From assembly GCF_022200785.1 (NCBI RefSeq), contig NZ_CP087585.1:2852001-2916000 (forward strand): a stretch of 64,000 nucleotides of DNA, given 5' to 3'. The notes beneath the pieces were generated by a model. The model was not told the origin of the DNA, searched no databases, and worked only from the letters and a program-made list of their open reading frames with translations. Shown piece by piece: positions 7,678-17,725 of the stretch (its first letter is position 1; every line of letters begins with the position of its first letter). This DNA comes from Pedobacter mucosus (lineage in GTDB: Bacteria > Bacteroidota > Bacteroidia > Sphingobacteriales > Sphingobacteriaceae). A program made the translations under genes and the position numbers.

Positions 7678-9591
7678 ATGGAAACCACATTATCATATTA
7701 TGTTAAAGCTTTTGGCTGGAGTATTTTAAACTCACTGTGGCAGAGCGCAATTATTTACGGTATTTTGTTTATTGTTCTTTTCAGCTTACCAAAACTTGCA
7801 GCTAAATACAAACACAACTTAGCCTTTGGGTCAATAATTTTTATGTTTTTAGGCTTTGGATATAATCTTATTCACCAAATAACACTGAATTTTAATAAAG
7901 GATATTCTGTTAAAAGAATAGAAAATATTAATACTGCCTATTTTAAAAACCTTCCTCAAGACTTCAGTAGCAAAGCTGAACAATACTTCCCATTGGTGGT
8001 TAGCTTTTATATCATTGGCATAATCCTCCAGCTATTTGTGATCAGCAAGGGTTATAGACAACTATCGAAATTTAAAAATGTAGGTATAAGTATAATTCCT
8101 AATGAATGGAAAGCAATTTTTGAGAGTGTTACGGAGCACCTAAAAATCAATAAAGTCATTAAATTTCAGTTATCATCTATCGTAAATGTTCCACTGGTTA
8201 TTGGATACTTAAAACCTGTTATATTATTTCCAATATCATTAGTGAATCATTTGAACAATGAACAGGTTGAAGCAATATTGATACATGAACTTTCGCACAT
8301 TAGAAGAAATGATTTCTTGTTGAATTTAATTAAAACCTCAATCGAAACCTTACTATTTTATAATCCATTTATTTGGATGGCAGGAAGATTTATCAGTATA
8401 GAAAGAGAACATGCATGTGATGATCTTGTATTAAAAATAACTGGAAAGCCATTAAATTATGCTCATGCTTTATTGAAACTCGAGTTGTTAAAAGATAAAA
8501 GTAGTCCGACATTTTCTTTAGCCGCAACCGGAAAAAGTCAAAATTTATATCAACGTATAAAAAGAATAACCAATATGAAAACAAATTATTTAAACGCCAA
8601 ACAGCAAATGGCGGCATTAACGCTAGGTGTCGCTTGCCTATTTTCAATTGCATGGATTACACCTGCGGAAAAGAGAAATAATAATAAAGAAATAGCAAAA
8701 ATAAACTTCAATGCAGCCCAATTTAAAGGAAATAATAAACCCAAAATCTATTTAGATACCACAAAAAAGCGCAAAATAAAAATTGTAACTGTTGATGCTA
8801 ATGGAAAAAAAACAGAGTATAATTCGGTAAAAGAAATGCCTGATAGCATTAAAAATGATTTTTTAAATGACAATTTATCATTTGGCAATAGCCTAATGTT
8901 AAATTTAGACTCAACCAATCTTCACTTAAAAATTGATACTGCACGTTTTGCGTTAATGAACAAGCGATTTGCATCGGCTGAATTTAGAGCTCAAATGGCT
9001 AGTGTTCAAAAAAATGCATTAAAATTAGCCAAAACTTATAATTCTCCTGAGGCTCAAGCTAAATGGAAAAAATTTGGTGAAGCGGTAGCTAAAGAATATT
9101 CATCACCCGAAGCCCAAGCCAAATGGAAAAAATTTGGTGAAGAAGTAGCTAAAGAATATTCATCTCCTGAAGCCCAAGCCAAATGGAAAAAATTTGGTGA
9201 AGATGTAGCCAAGGAATATTCATCACCTGAGGCGCAAGAACGATACAAGAAAATAGCTGAAGACGCATTAGCAATCGCTTCAATATCTGATTATAAGTCA
9301 ACCGTAAATGAAATTAAATTTCAAGCATTGTCTGCAAAAGACTTCAAAAATAAATCAGCATATACAAGATCTGTTGCTGATTCTGCCTTTAAGGCAAAAA
9401 GACAAGTTTATGGCTTAAAATCAGGTAAAAATAATTATGTCTATATTGATGGAGATAATGAACTTAGGCAAAACCAGGAATATAAAAAGCTCAAAGAAAA
9501 GTTTGATAAAGAAGTAAAAGAGCTTAAAGAAAAACTAGAAAAAACAGAAAGAAAAGAAAAAACAGAAAAACCTGAAAAACCAGAACTATAA
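7678..9591 (+). CDS. M56 family (BlaR1-like) membrane metalloprotease with C-terminal tandem repeats
   Basis: A 637-residue signal-transducing protease of the BlaR1/MecR1 type. Several membrane helices fill residues 1-340. The zinc motif HELSH is at residues 203-207, and SIEREHACDD about 40 residues later supplies the third ligand region. A further hydrophobic helix (about 310-330) leads into an external part. There is no penicillin-binding sensor domain; instead residues 454-533 hold four 20-residue repeats (consensus Y-S-S-P-E-A-Q-A-K-W-K-K-F-G-E-x-V-A-K-E), and the tail is Lys/Glu-rich. It is probably co-transcribed with the BlaI-type repressor 67 bp upstream. The signal sensed is unknown. 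Confidence 0.9.
   Translation: METTLSYYVKAFGWSILNSLWQSAIIYGILFIVLFSLPKLAAKYKHNLAFGSIIFMFLGFGYNLIHQITLNFNKGYSVKRIENINTAYFKNLPQDFSSKAEQYFPLVVSFYIIGIILQLFVISKGYRQLSKFKNVGISIIPNEWKAIFESVTEHLKINKVIKFQLSSIVNVPLVIGYLKPVILFPISLVNHLNNEQVEAILIHELSHIRRNDFLLNLIKTSIETLLFYNPFIWMAGRFISIEREHACDDLVLKITGKPLNYAHALLKLELLKDKSSPTFSLAATGKSQNLYQRIKRITNMKTNYLNAKQQMAALTLGVACLFSIAWITPAEKRNNNKEIAKINFNAAQFKGNNKPKIYLDTTKKRKIKIVTVDANGKKTEYNSVKEMPDSIKNDFLNDNLSFGNSLMLNLDSTNLHLKIDTARFALMNKRFASAEFRAQMASVQKNALKLAKTYNSPEAQAKWKKFGEAVAKEYSSPEAQAKWKKFGEEVAKEYSSPEAQAKWKKFGEDVAKEYSSPEAQERYKKIAEDALAIASISDYKSTVNEIKFQALSAKDFKNKSAYTRSVADSAFKAKRQVYGLKSGKNNYVYIDGDNELRQNQEYKKLKEKFDKEVKELKEKLEKTERKEKTEKPEKPEL
9037..9276 (+). repeat. 60-bp in-frame tandem repeat in the M56 gene
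   Basis: Four 60-bp units (9037-9096, 9097-9156, 9157-9216, 9217-9276) encode 20-residue repeats. The first three are nearly identical in protein but differ by synonymous changes; the fourth degenerates after SSPEAQ. The period of exactly 20 codons keeps the frame. Confidence 0.93.
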
Positions 9592-9613
9592 ACAACCAAA
9601 TAAATTATAATTG

Positions 9614-9649
9614 AAACAGCGGAGATAATTCTTCGCTGTTTTTGTTTTT
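9614..9649 (+). terminator. Terminator after the M56 gene
   Basis: AAACAGCG at 9614-9621 and CGCTGTTT at 9634-9641 form a stem with a 12-nt loop, followed by a T-rich run. Confidence 0.75.
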
Positions 9650-9655
9650 AAGCTA

Positions 9656-9684
9656 TTTGTTAAAGTTAGTTTTTAGTATTTTCG
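9656..9684 (+). promoter_or_regulatory. recN promoter
   Basis: TTTG at 9656-9659 and TATTTTCG at 9677-9684 are separated by 17 nt. The spacing is a little short for the consensus. The recN ATG at 9693 lies 8 nt beyond the -7 element, suggesting a very short leader. Confidence 0.5.
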
Positions 9685-9692
9685 TAGTCTCT

Positions 9693-11345
9693 ATGCTACA
9701 AAAAATATCTATACGTAATTATGCATTAATTGATAGTCTTGATATCGAATTTGATAAAGGATTAAATATTATAACAGGTGAAACTGGTGCTGGAAAATCT
9801 ATTATACTCGGTGCATTATCGCTGATTTTAGGTCAGCGGGCGGAAAGTAAATACTTTTTTAACCAAGATAAAAAATGCGTAATTGAAGGTACATTTCTAT
9901 TAACTGACGAACATCTTAAAGAAATATTTGAGGAACACGATCTTGATTTTTTTACGGAAAATACTTTACGCAGGGAAATTTCTATCGATGGAAAATCAAG
10001 ATCCTTTATAAATGATACACCTGTTAATTTATCTATTTTAAAGCAAATTGGCGAAAAGCTTATTGATATTCATTCGCAGCATGCTACGCAAGAAATTAAT
10101 GACCCAGCTTTTCAACTATTAATTGTAGATTCTTTGGCAAACCATAGGGCGTTATTGACAGATTACCGCAAAGGATTTAAAAAATTAAAGCAGGATACTA
10201 ACCGTTTACAAAAGTTAATTAGTGATGCTGATGAAGCAAGAAGCAAACAAGACTATGAACAGTTTTTATTTGATGAGCTAGAGCAGGCAAATTTACAAGA
10301 AGGAGAACAAGAAAACCTGGAGCAAGAATTAGAGAAACTTACCCATGCAGAAACTATTAAGAGGGGATTAGTTACGGCTTCGAGCGCTATAGCTGACGCT
10401 GAACCATCTGGATTATTGATGTTAAAAGAAGCTCAGATTCAACTTCAAGGAATAGAAAAATTTGATCCAGAAATAAATATTTTATACGAACGTCTAAAAT
10501 CATCAATTATTGAGATTAAGGATATTGCCGATGAAATTTCGGTTATTGAAGGTAATACAGTTCATAGCGCTGATCGACTAGATGGCATTAATGAGCGTTT
10601 AGATTTATTTTATACGTTGCAACAAAAACATAGATTACCAAGTAACACAGCGTTAATTGAGCTGCAAGCTCAGTTAGAAAATAATTTAAATCAGCTTTTA
10701 TCTTCAGATGAAAATATTGAAAAGCTTCAAAAAGAAATTGAGCAGTTAAAAAATAGTTTAGTAAAACAAGCAAATCAATTATCTGCAAATAGAAAAAAGG
10801 CAATTAAGCTGGTAGAAGATCAAACCAGTTTAACACTTAAGCAAGTTGGTATGGTGAGTGCAAAATTGGTTTTATCTCAATCTGCAGTAAACGATTTAAA
10901 TAAAGATGGCATAGATGAAATCAATTTATTGTTCACGGCAAATGCCGGACAAGCACCTGCACCGGTAAATAAAGTTGCATCAGGTGGAGAATTATCTAGA
11001 TTAATGTTGGCTATAAAAGCATTATTGGCAAAACACACTTCGCTCCCAACAATAATTTTTGATGAAATTGATACTGGAATATCCGGAGAAACTGCTTTAA
11101 AAGTTGGAGAAGTAATTTCAGAATTAGGAACAAATATGCAAGTTGTCTCCATTACTCATTTACCTCAAATTGCGGCAAAAGGGGAATCTCATTATTTCGT
11201 TTATAAAAATGAAGATGGTGGAAAAACTTCAACCGGAATTAGGAAGCTAAAACAGGATGAAAGAATTGCTGTAATTGCGGAAATGCTTAGTGGTAAAAAC
11301 CCAGGCGTCTCAGCAATGGAAAATGCAAAGGAGTTATTAGGTTAA
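9693..11345 (+). CDS. recN: DNA repair protein RecN
   Basis: RecN is an SMC-like ATPase that acts in double-strand break repair. With the ATG at 9693 the protein has 550 residues, the usual length. It begins MLQKISIRNYALIDS as the family does; a more upstream in-frame ATG at 9642 would add an unusual hydrophobic stretch that overlaps the promoter. Walker A is GETGAGKS at residues 29-36. The middle (about 160-400) is coiled coil rich in Glu, Gln and Leu. The signature ASGGELSRLMLAIKAL and Walker B TIIFDEIDTGISGETA lie near the C-terminus. Confidence 0.96.
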   Translation: MLQKISIRNYALIDSLDIEFDKGLNIITGETGAGKSIILGALSLILGQRAESKYFFNQDKKCVIEGTFLLTDEHLKEIFEEHDLDFFTENTLRREISIDGKSRSFINDTPVNLSILKQIGEKLIDIHSQHATQEINDPAFQLLIVDSLANHRALLTDYRKGFKKLKQDTNRLQKLISDADEARSKQDYEQFLFDELEQANLQEGEQENLEQELEKLTHAETIKRGLVTASSAIADAEPSGLLMLKEAQIQLQGIEKFDPEINILYERLKSSIIEIKDIADEISVIEGNTVHSADRLDGINERLDLFYTLQQKHRLPSNTALIELQAQLENNLNQLLSSDENIEKLQKEIEQLKNSLVKQANQLSANRKKAIKLVEDQTSLTLKQVGMVSAKLVLSQSAVNDLNKDGIDEINLLFTANAGQAPAPVNKVASGGELSRLMLAIKALLAKHTSLPTIIFDEIDTGISGETALKVGEVISELGTNMQVVSITHLPQIAAKGESHYFVYKNEDGGKTSTGIRKLKQDERIAVIAEMLSGKNPGVSAMENAKELLG

Positions 11346-11409
11346 ACATTTGACAGCGTAATATTGATTGGTTGTTTCGTTAAACTAAAAATATAGTTAT
11401 ATTTAGACT

Positions 11410-12636
11410 ATGAAATTTATTTTAGCTTTATGTTCATTCATTGCTTTAACGCTAACTTTATATGCGCAACAAAGCCTTGTTTTAACTGGTACTGTAAAAG
11501 ACAAAAAGGGTGAAGTTTTGCCTGGCGCAGGAGTTTATGTAAGTGGTTATAAAATAGGAACTTCCACTAATAATAACGGAGTGTACACTTTGAATTTAAA
11601 ACCAGGTAATTATGATATTCTGGTTCAAATGATTGGTTATAAAACGGTTAATAAAAATGCCATCATAACTGATAAGAATTTAAATCTTAATATAGTGTTG
11701 GATGAAGATGCTGTTCAATTATCAGAAGTTACAATTAAACCAGATCCAAACCGCGAGGGTTATATAAAGCTATTTAAAGATTTTTTTATTGGTACAACAC
11801 CAAATGCTAAGCTTTGCAAATTAATTAATCCAAATGTTTTAATTATAGATTATGATAAAGAGGAAGCTAAATTATCAGTTAAAACAAACCAATTTTTAAT
11901 TATTGAAAACAAAGCGTTAGGTTATCGTATAAAATATTTGGTGAATGCTTTTGAATATGATAGCAGAAGTAGAATAATTTATTACGAAGGATTTCCATCT
12001 TATGAAGATCTGAAAGGTTCAACATCAAGAATTAAAAAATGGTCTAAAAAACGATTAGAGGCATACAGCGGCTCTAGTCAACATTTTTTTACGAGTTTAT
12101 ACAATGGGAAATCAAAAGACGAAGGTTTCATAATTAATAAATTAATTAAAAAAATAGATTCGACCAGGCCATCAGATGAAGTAATAAAAAGTAATATTAG
12201 AAGAATTATTAGCAAACAACAAAGCTCTACAGGCGGCTTTTCTATTAATGGAGATTCACTTAGTTATTGGACGAAACAAAAAGCTAAGCCAAAAGAAATA
12301 TCTATTTTAAATACCAACGAAGTTTTGCCTGACACGCTAGTGCATACATATAACGAAAATATCAAGCAAATAAATTATGAAGACTTATTGTACGTAATTT
12401 ACACGAAAGAAAAAGAGCATAGTGACTATGCAAACATTATCGGTATGGCTATATCACGCCCTTTAACAATGCCTAATTATCAAATTTCATTAGCAACCTT
12501 ATTATTAAGCCCTTGTTTTTTCTATAAAAACGGCAGTATTTATAACCCTAAATCGATGCTATATTCTGGCTATTGGGCTTGGGAAAAAGTTGCAGATAGC
12601 GTCCCGATGGACTATTTGCCTTCTCCAAATAAGTAA
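11410..12636 (+). CDS. Carboxypeptidase-like regulatory domain protein, first of a tandem pair
   Basis: A 408-residue exported protein. A signal peptide (residues 1-20, ending near LYAQQ) is followed by a CarboxypepD_reg-like beta-sandwich domain (about 24-105) with the typical GTVKDKKGEVLPGAGVYV, NGVYTLNLKPGNYDILVQMIGYK and LSEVTI. The remaining 300 residues (for example FFIGTTPNAKLC, ALGYRIKYL, GSSQHFFTSL) have no function that I recognise. It is a paralogue of the next gene over its full length. A -7-like TATATTTA at 11398-11405 places the ATG four bases after the promoter. The role is unknown; a part in envelope biology is only suggested by secretion. Confidence 0.8.
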   Translation: MKFILALCSFIALTLTLYAQQSLVLTGTVKDKKGEVLPGAGVYVSGYKIGTSTNNNGVYTLNLKPGNYDILVQMIGYKTVNKNAIITDKNLNLNIVLDEDAVQLSEVTIKPDPNREGYIKLFKDFFIGTTPNAKLCKLINPNVLIIDYDKEEAKLSVKTNQFLIIENKALGYRIKYLVNAFEYDSRSRIIYYEGFPSYEDLKGSTSRIKKWSKKRLEAYSGSSQHFFTSLYNGKSKDEGFIINKLIKKIDSTRPSDEVIKSNIRRIISKQQSSTGGFSINGDSLSYWTKQKAKPKEISILNTNEVLPDTLVHTYNENIKQINYEDLLYVIYTKEKEHSDYANIIGMAISRPLTMPNYQISLATLLLSPCFFYKNGSIYNPKSMLYSGYWAWEKVADSVPMDYLPSPNK

Positions 12637-12674
12637 GCAATTAAATGTTAAATGTGTTAAAATTCTTTTATCTT

Positions 12675-12707
12675 TTTGATAAATATTAAGGCTTTTGGCT
12701 ACATTCG
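12675..12707 (+). promoter_or_regulatory. Promoter of the second paralogue
   Basis: TTTG at 12675-12678, 21 nt, then TACATTCG at 12700-12707. The ATG at 12713 follows after 5 nt. This argues against the in-frame TTG at 12695, which would sit inside the promoter. Confidence 0.65.
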
Positions 12708-12712
12708 TCTCC

Positions 12713-13948
12713 ATGATTAAAAGCCTTTTAGTAACCTTAATTATTTTAATTCTAGGTACTAATGCATTCGCTCAAAATACTTTTACAATCAGTGGTACTG
12801 TTCGCGATCAAAAAAATGGATTACCAGGAGCTGGCATTTATTTAAGCGGATATAAAATTGCTGCAGTTGCTGATAATGACGGTAAATTTAGGCTTCCGAA
12901 TCTTAAACCTGGTAGTTATGATTTACTTGTTCAAATGGTTGGCTACCTTCCCTATTCCAAAAGTGTTATTATTGCTGATAAATCTGTTCAAGTAGATCTA
13001 GTTTTGAAAGAAAATACAGTACAACTTAATGAAGTTGTAATTCGGGCGGATCCAAATCGACAAAAATACATTAATCAATTCAAAGAATTTTTTATTGGAA
13101 AAACACCCAATGCAACACAGTGCAAAATATTAAATCCCCAAGTATTAAATGTAGATTTTGATATCACAAATAGTACTTTAACAGTAACCACAACAGAATT
13201 TTTAGTAGTTGAAAACAGAGCGCTTGGCTATCGACTAAAATATATGCTTGATCATTTCGAATACAATTCGCGAACACATATAATTTATTATTCTGGACAT
13301 CCATTTTTTGAAGAATTAAAAGCAAGTGCTGCCAGAAAGAAAAAATATATAGCGGCCCGAGAAACTGCTTACTATGGATCTTCGCAGCATTTTTTTAAAT
13401 CGCTTTACGCCAATACAGCACAGGAAGAAGGATTTATTATCAACAAAATGATAAAAATTCCAAACCCAAATCGTTATCCAGAAAGTGTGATTCAGGCTAA
13501 TTTAATTAAAATTAAAACCTTACCAGAAAAAACTGGTGTTCGAAAAATTGCTGGTAAACTAGATACAGGATTGTATGCTTTCTGGATAAAACAACGAGAC
13601 ATGCCTAAAACAATCGACAGATTTTCTCGTGCCGACGTAAGAACAGATACTTTAGTGCATGATTTTGATAAAAATTTAAAATATTTAAATTATACAGATG
13701 CGCTTTTAATTCAATATACTAGAGAGAAAGAATCTTTAGCTTATTCTAATTCGGGCTATTGGATTTTTAGACCTTTAGATGTTCCAGAGAATGAAATTTC
13801 TATAGCAAACCTGACTGAAGGCAGACTAAGATTTTATGAAAATGGCGGTATTTTTGATTCCCGATCGTTACTTTATGAAGGATTTTGGGCTTATGAGAAA
13901 ATAGCTGACATGGTTCCAATGGATTATATCCCCCTTTCGAAAAAGTAA
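12713..13948 (+). CDS. Carboxypeptidase-like regulatory domain protein, second of a tandem pair
   Basis: A 411-residue protein from the ATG at 12713. A signal peptide ends near NAFAQN, then comes the same beta-sandwich domain (SGTVRDQKNGLPGAGIYLSGYK, LKPGSYDLLVQMVGYLPYSK, LNEVVI) and the same long C-terminal region (FFIGKTPNATQCK, ALGYRLKYM, GSSQHFFKSLY, EGFIINKMIK, PMDYIP). The likeness to its neighbour covers the whole length, so the pair arose by tandem duplication. It has its own promoter. Like its neighbour it cannot be assigned a function. Confidence 0.8.
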   Translation: MIKSLLVTLIILILGTNAFAQNTFTISGTVRDQKNGLPGAGIYLSGYKIAAVADNDGKFRLPNLKPGSYDLLVQMVGYLPYSKSVIIADKSVQVDLVLKENTVQLNEVVIRADPNRQKYINQFKEFFIGKTPNATQCKILNPQVLNVDFDITNSTLTVTTTEFLVVENRALGYRLKYMLDHFEYNSRTHIIYYSGHPFFEELKASAARKKKYIAARETAYYGSSQHFFKSLYANTAQEEGFIINKMIKIPNPNRYPESVIQANLIKIKTLPEKTGVRKIAGKLDTGLYAFWIKQRDMPKTIDRFSRADVRTDTLVHDFDKNLKYLNYTDALLIQYTREKESLAYSNSGYWIFRPLDVPENEISIANLTEGRLRFYENGGIFDSRSLLYEGFWAYEKIADMVPMDYIPLSKK

Positions 13949-14003
13949 TACACATCTTTTCAACACTCATAATTTTTACTAATATTTTTAGTATTTTTAT
14001 ACT

Positions 14004-15071
14004 ATGAATAGCGAGGATGAAAAACCATATTTCAAAGGTCGAGGTGCTCAAATTAATCCGCATAACAGATTTGTTAAAGATGTTTATGTTAAGGAGCACG
14101 ATGAAGGAATAGATGATTGGGAAGAAAGCGATCATAAAACCACCTTCCTTTTTGAAAATTCTAAAACAATAGTTAACAAAGTTGATAGTCCGGATGTAGG
14201 CATGGCCTATTCTCTAAATCCCTATCAAGGCTGTGAACATGGCTGTACTTATTGCTATGCCAGAAATTCCCATCAATATTGGGGATATAGCGCTGGTATC
14301 GAATTTGAAAGGAAAATTATTGTAAAAAAGGACGCTCCAAATTTGTTCAAAGCATTTTTAGAGAAAAAAGGATGGGATGCTTCTACGATTTCACTCTCTG
14401 GAAACACTGACTGTTATCAGCCTGCTGAAAGAAAATTTAAATTAACCCGTCAGCTTCTAGAGATTGCTTTAGCTTATAAACAACCTATCGGGATAATTAC
14501 TAAGAATTCATTAATTCTTCGTGATAAAGATATACTCCAAGAAATGGCAAAATTAAACTTATGCATGGTTTACGTTTCCATAAATAGTTTAAATGAAAAG
14601 CTTAGACAAGCGATGGAGCCGCGGACAACCACGGCAAAACAAAGATTTAAAATTGTAGAAGAATTAGGTAAAACTGGCATCCCAATGGGTGTTATGGTAG
14701 CGCCATTGGTTCCTGGCTTGAGTGATCATGAAATTCCTGCTATACTAAAAGAAGTTAGAAATGCTGGAGCAATTAAAGCTGGCTATACTACTGTTCGATT
14801 AAATGGGGCAATTTCGCAAATATTTGAGGATTGGCTTAGAAAGAATTTTCCTGATCGGTTTGATAAGGTTTGGCATATGATTCAAAGCTGCCACGGTGGA
14901 AAAGTTAACGATAGTAGATTTGGAGATCGAATGCGTGGAGAGGGAAACATCGCCCAGCTCATTAAAGATAATTTTAAACTACATTGTAGATTAAATGGCT
15001 TAAACAAGACTGAAATTATTTTGAATCATAGCTTATTTAAAGTTCCATCCGACCAAATAAGCTTATTTTAG
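14004..15071 (+). CDS. PA0069 family radical SAM protein
   Basis: A 355-residue radical SAM enzyme. The iron-sulfur motif is CEHGCTYCYAR (about residues 76-86), the form seen in the PA0069/Rv2578c and spore-photoproduct-lyase-like group. Further family features are SLSGNTDCYQPAERKFKLTR and MGVMVAPLVPGLSDHE. It should cleave S-adenosylmethionine to a 5'-deoxyadenosyl radical, but the substrate of this family is not known to me. A -7-like TATTTTTA at 13992-13999 lies four bases before the ATG. It is convergent with clpC. Confidence 0.9.
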   Translation: MNSEDEKPYFKGRGAQINPHNRFVKDVYVKEHDEGIDDWEESDHKTTFLFENSKTIVNKVDSPDVGMAYSLNPYQGCEHGCTYCYARNSHQYWGYSAGIEFERKIIVKKDAPNLFKAFLEKKGWDASTISLSGNTDCYQPAERKFKLTRQLLEIALAYKQPIGIITKNSLILRDKDILQEMAKLNLCMVYVSINSLNEKLRQAMEPRTTTAKQRFKIVEELGKTGIPMGVMVAPLVPGLSDHEIPAILKEVRNAGAIKAGYTTVRLNGAISQIFEDWLRKNFPDRFDKVWHMIQSCHGGKVNDSRFGDRMRGEGNIAQLIKDNFKLHCRLNGLNKTEIILNHSLFKVPSDQISLF

Positions 15072-15141
15072 CTAAGATAAACTTTTCTTTTGCTGATTGT
15101 TTCCGCAGCATATTGCTTTAGTCGAGAAATTTTGATCAAAA

Positions 15142-15169
15142 AAAACTCCCAATTTTCATTGGGAGTTTT
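15142..15169 (-). terminator. Terminator between radical SAM gene and clpC (bidirectional)
   Basis: A perfect 12-bp stem (AAAACTCCCAAT / ATTGGGAGTTTT) with a 4-nt loop lies between the convergent genes. On the minus strand it is followed by a run of T, so it ends clpC, and it can also serve the plus-strand gene. Confidence 0.88.
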
Positions 15170-15172
15170 AAA

Positions 15173-17725
15173 TTATTTACTTGAAGAATCTTCTTCTTGT
15201 TTCGGCTCTTCTTTTATCTTTTCGCCTTTTTTATGAACAACAGAAATCAATTCAGTTTCCTTATCGTAATCAATTTCTAAAGTATCACCTTCAGTCAATT
15301 CTCCTTTAAGAATCTCTTCAGCAATAGGATCTTCCAAATATTTTTGAATAGCTCTTTTTAAAGGGCGAGCTCCAAAATTGCTATCGAAACCTTTATCAGC
15401 GATATATTCTTTAGCATTTTCAGTTAAATCAATTTCATAACCCAAAGTATGAACGCGACCAAATAATGCTTTTAATTCGATATCGATAATTTTGAAGATT
15501 TCATCTTTACCTAAGCTGTTAAACACAACCACATCATCAACACGATTTAAAAATTCTGGTGCGAAAGCACGTTTCAATGCACTTTCAATAACCCCTCTAC
15601 TATGTGAATCTACTTGATTAGTTTTAGCTGACGTAGAGAAACCAACGCCTTGACCGAAATCTTTCAATTGACGAGCACCAATATTCGAAGTCATGATGAT
15701 GATCGTATTTCTAAAATCAACTTTACGTCCTAAACTATCTGTTAATTGACCTTCATCTAAAACCTGCAAAAGTATATTAAACACATCAGGGTGAGCTTTT
15801 TCAATCTCATCTAGAAGAATTACTGCATATGGTTTTCTTCTAACTTTTTCAGTCAATTGTCCACCTTCTTCGTAACCAACATATCCTGGAGGCGCTCCAA
15901 CCAAACGAGATACTGCAAATTTTTCCATGTACTCACTCATATCAATCTGAATTAGCGAATCATCACTATCAAACATGAAACGAGCCAATTCTTTCGCCAA
16001 TTCTGTTTTACCAACACCAGTTGGACCTAAGAAAATAAAGGAACCGATTGGTTTTTTAGGATCTTTCAATCCTGCTCTTGTACGTTGGATTGCTTTTGTT
16101 AATTTTTTAATTGCATCTTCCTGACCGATAATTTTCTCGGCCACTTTATCGTACATATTCAAAAGCTTGATACTATCACTTTGTCCAACACGTTGAACTG
16201 GGATTCCAGTCATCATGGCAACAACTTCAGCAACATTATCTTCAGAAACTTCGTAACGTTTCGTTTTAGTTTCTGCTTCCCACTCTGCTTTTGCTTTATC
16301 TAATTCTTCAATTAAATTTTTCTCTGTATCGCGAAGTTTTGCAGCTTCTTCATATTTCTGACTACGAACAACCTTATTTTTCTCTAACTTAATATCTTCA
16401 ATTTTCCCTTCAATATCAATAATATTTTGAGGAACATGAATGTTAGTTAAGTGAACTCGAGAACCTGCTTCATCTAAAGCATCAATAGCTTTATCTGGTA
16501 AAAAACGATCAGAAATATAACGAGAAGTTAAGGTTACGCAGGCAACAATTGCTTCATCAGTATAAGTTACACCGTGATGCTCTTCATATTTATCCTTAAT
16601 GCGGGTTAAAATTTCAATAGTTTCATCTGGCGTAGCTGGCTCAACCATTACTTTTTGAAAACGACGATCTAATGCACCATCTTTTTCAATATACTGACGG
16701 TATTCATCTAAAGTAGTAGCACCAATACATTGAATTTCTCCCCTAGCCAAAGCTGGTTTAAACATATTTGAGGCATCTAATGATCCAGATGCGCCACCTG
16801 CGCCAACAATTGTGTGAATTTCATCAATAAATAAAATTACATCGGTAGATTTTTCAAGCTCGTTCATTACCGCTTTCATGCGCTCTTCGAACTGACCACG
16901 ATATTTCGTACCCGCAACTAATGAAGCTAAATCTAATGTAACTACACGTTTACCAAAAAGAACACGTGATACTTTTCGCTGAACAATGCGTAAAGCTAAA
17001 CCCTCAGCAATTGCAGATTTACCAACTCCAGGCTCACCTATTAAAATCGGATTGTTCTTTTTTCTACGAGATAAAATCTGAGAAACACGCTCAATTTCTT
17101 TTTCACGACCAACAATAGGATCCAAACGACCTTCTTCTGCGGCCTTAGTTAAATCACGACCAAAATTATCTAAAACCGGAGTTTTAGATTTAATATCTGA
17201 AACTTTTTTTGGTGTGCTAAAACTTTCTTCATCACGATAATCATCATCGCCACCCGTAGATGCGCTATTTGAAATATCGTCTCTAAACCCATTTTTATTC
17301 ACTTCTACCTCCTGTTTAAAAACATCATAAGTAACTCCATATTGCAATAAAATTTGCGATGCAATATTATCATCATCTCTTAAAACTGATAACAATAAAT
17401 GTTCTGTACCAATTAAATCGCTTTTAAATATTTTTGCTTCTAGATAAGTAATCTTTAAAACTTTTTCGGCCTGTTTAGTTAATGGAATATTTCCTAAATT
17501 AACGGTAACACTAGAAGTGCCACGCACGGCATCTTCAATTGAACGACGTAATTTACTCGTATCTACTCCTAAAGATCTTAAAATTTTTATGGCCATACCA
17601 TCACCTTCGCGAATCAGGCCTAATAATAAATGTTCGGTACCAATGTAATCGTGCCCTAATCGCAGCGCTTCCTCCCTACTAAAAGAGATTACATCTTTAA
17701 CCTGTGGTGAAAATTTTGCTTCCAT
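15173..17725 (-). CDS. clpC: ATP-dependent Clp protease ATP-binding subunit ClpC
   Basis: An 850-residue Hsp100 unfoldase that feeds proteins to ClpP. It has two N-terminal repeat motifs (about 1-145, [11 protein letters not shown] and [10 protein letters not shown]), AAA domain 1 with Walker [10 protein letters not shown] (about 205-215), a UVR-type middle region ([12 protein letters not shown], about 445), and AAA domain 2 with [15 protein letters not shown] (about 550). The short middle domain marks ClpC rather than ClpB. The C-terminal tail is acidic and ends in Ser residues. It stands alone; the 5' region is an AT-rich spacer with an inverted repeat at 17821-17848. Confidence 0.95.
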   Translation of the reverse strand: MEAKFSPQVKDVISFSREEALRLGHDYIGTEHLLLGLIREGDGMAIKILRSLGVDTSKLRRSIEDAVRGTSSVTVNLGNIPLTKQAEKVLKITYLEAKIFKSDLIGTEHLLLSVLRDDDNIASQILLQYGVTYDVFKQEVEVNKNGFRDDISNSASTGGDDDYRDEESFSTPKKVSDIKSKTPVLDNFGRDLTKAAEEGRLDPIVGREKEIERVSQILSRRKKNNPILIGEPGVGKSAIAEGLALRIVQRKVSRVLFGKRVVTLDLASLVAGTKYRGQFEERMKAVMNELEKSTDVILFIDEIHTIVGAGGASGSLDASNMFKPALARGEIQCIGATTLDEYRQYIEKDGALDRRFQKVMVEPATPDETIEILTRIKDKYEEHHGVTYTDEAIVACVTLTSRYISDRFLPDKAIDALDEAGSRVHLTNIHVPQNIIDIEGKIEDIKLEKNKVVRSQKYEEAAKLRDTEKNLIEELDKAKAEWEAETKTKRYEVSEDNVAEVVAMMTGIPVQRVGQSDSIKLLNMYDKVAEKIIGQEDAIKKLTKAIQRTRAGLKDPKKPIGSFIFLGPTGVGKTELAKELARFMFDSDDSLIQIDMSEYMEKFAVSRLVGAPPGYVGYEEGGQLTEKVRRKPYAVILLDEIEKAHPDVFNILLQVLDEGQLTDSLGRKVDFRNTIIIMTSNIGARQLKDFGQGVGFSTSAKTNQVDSHSRGVIESALKRAFAPEFLNRVDDVVVFNSLGKDEIFKIIDIELKALFGRVHTLGYEIDLTENAKEYIADKGFDSNFGARPLKRAIQKYLEDPIAEEILKGELTEGDTLEIDYDKETELISVVHKKGEKIKEEPKQEEDSSSK

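Noticed and set aside
9054..9248. Repetitive antisense frame opposite the M56 gene
   Set aside because: It is a mirror of the in-frame 60-bp repeat and has no independent support.
9037..9276. CRISPR-like array
   Set aside because: The 60-bp repeats have no spacers and encode protein repeats in the frame of a conserved gene.
7177..9591. Beta-lactam resistance operon
   Set aside because: The repressor and M56 protease are of the BlaI/BlaR1 type, but no beta-lactamase or PBP gene is nearby and the penicillin sensor domain is missing.
12695..12712. TTG start for the second paralogue
   Set aside because: It lies within the -7 element; the ATG at 12713 matches the promoter and the signal peptide.
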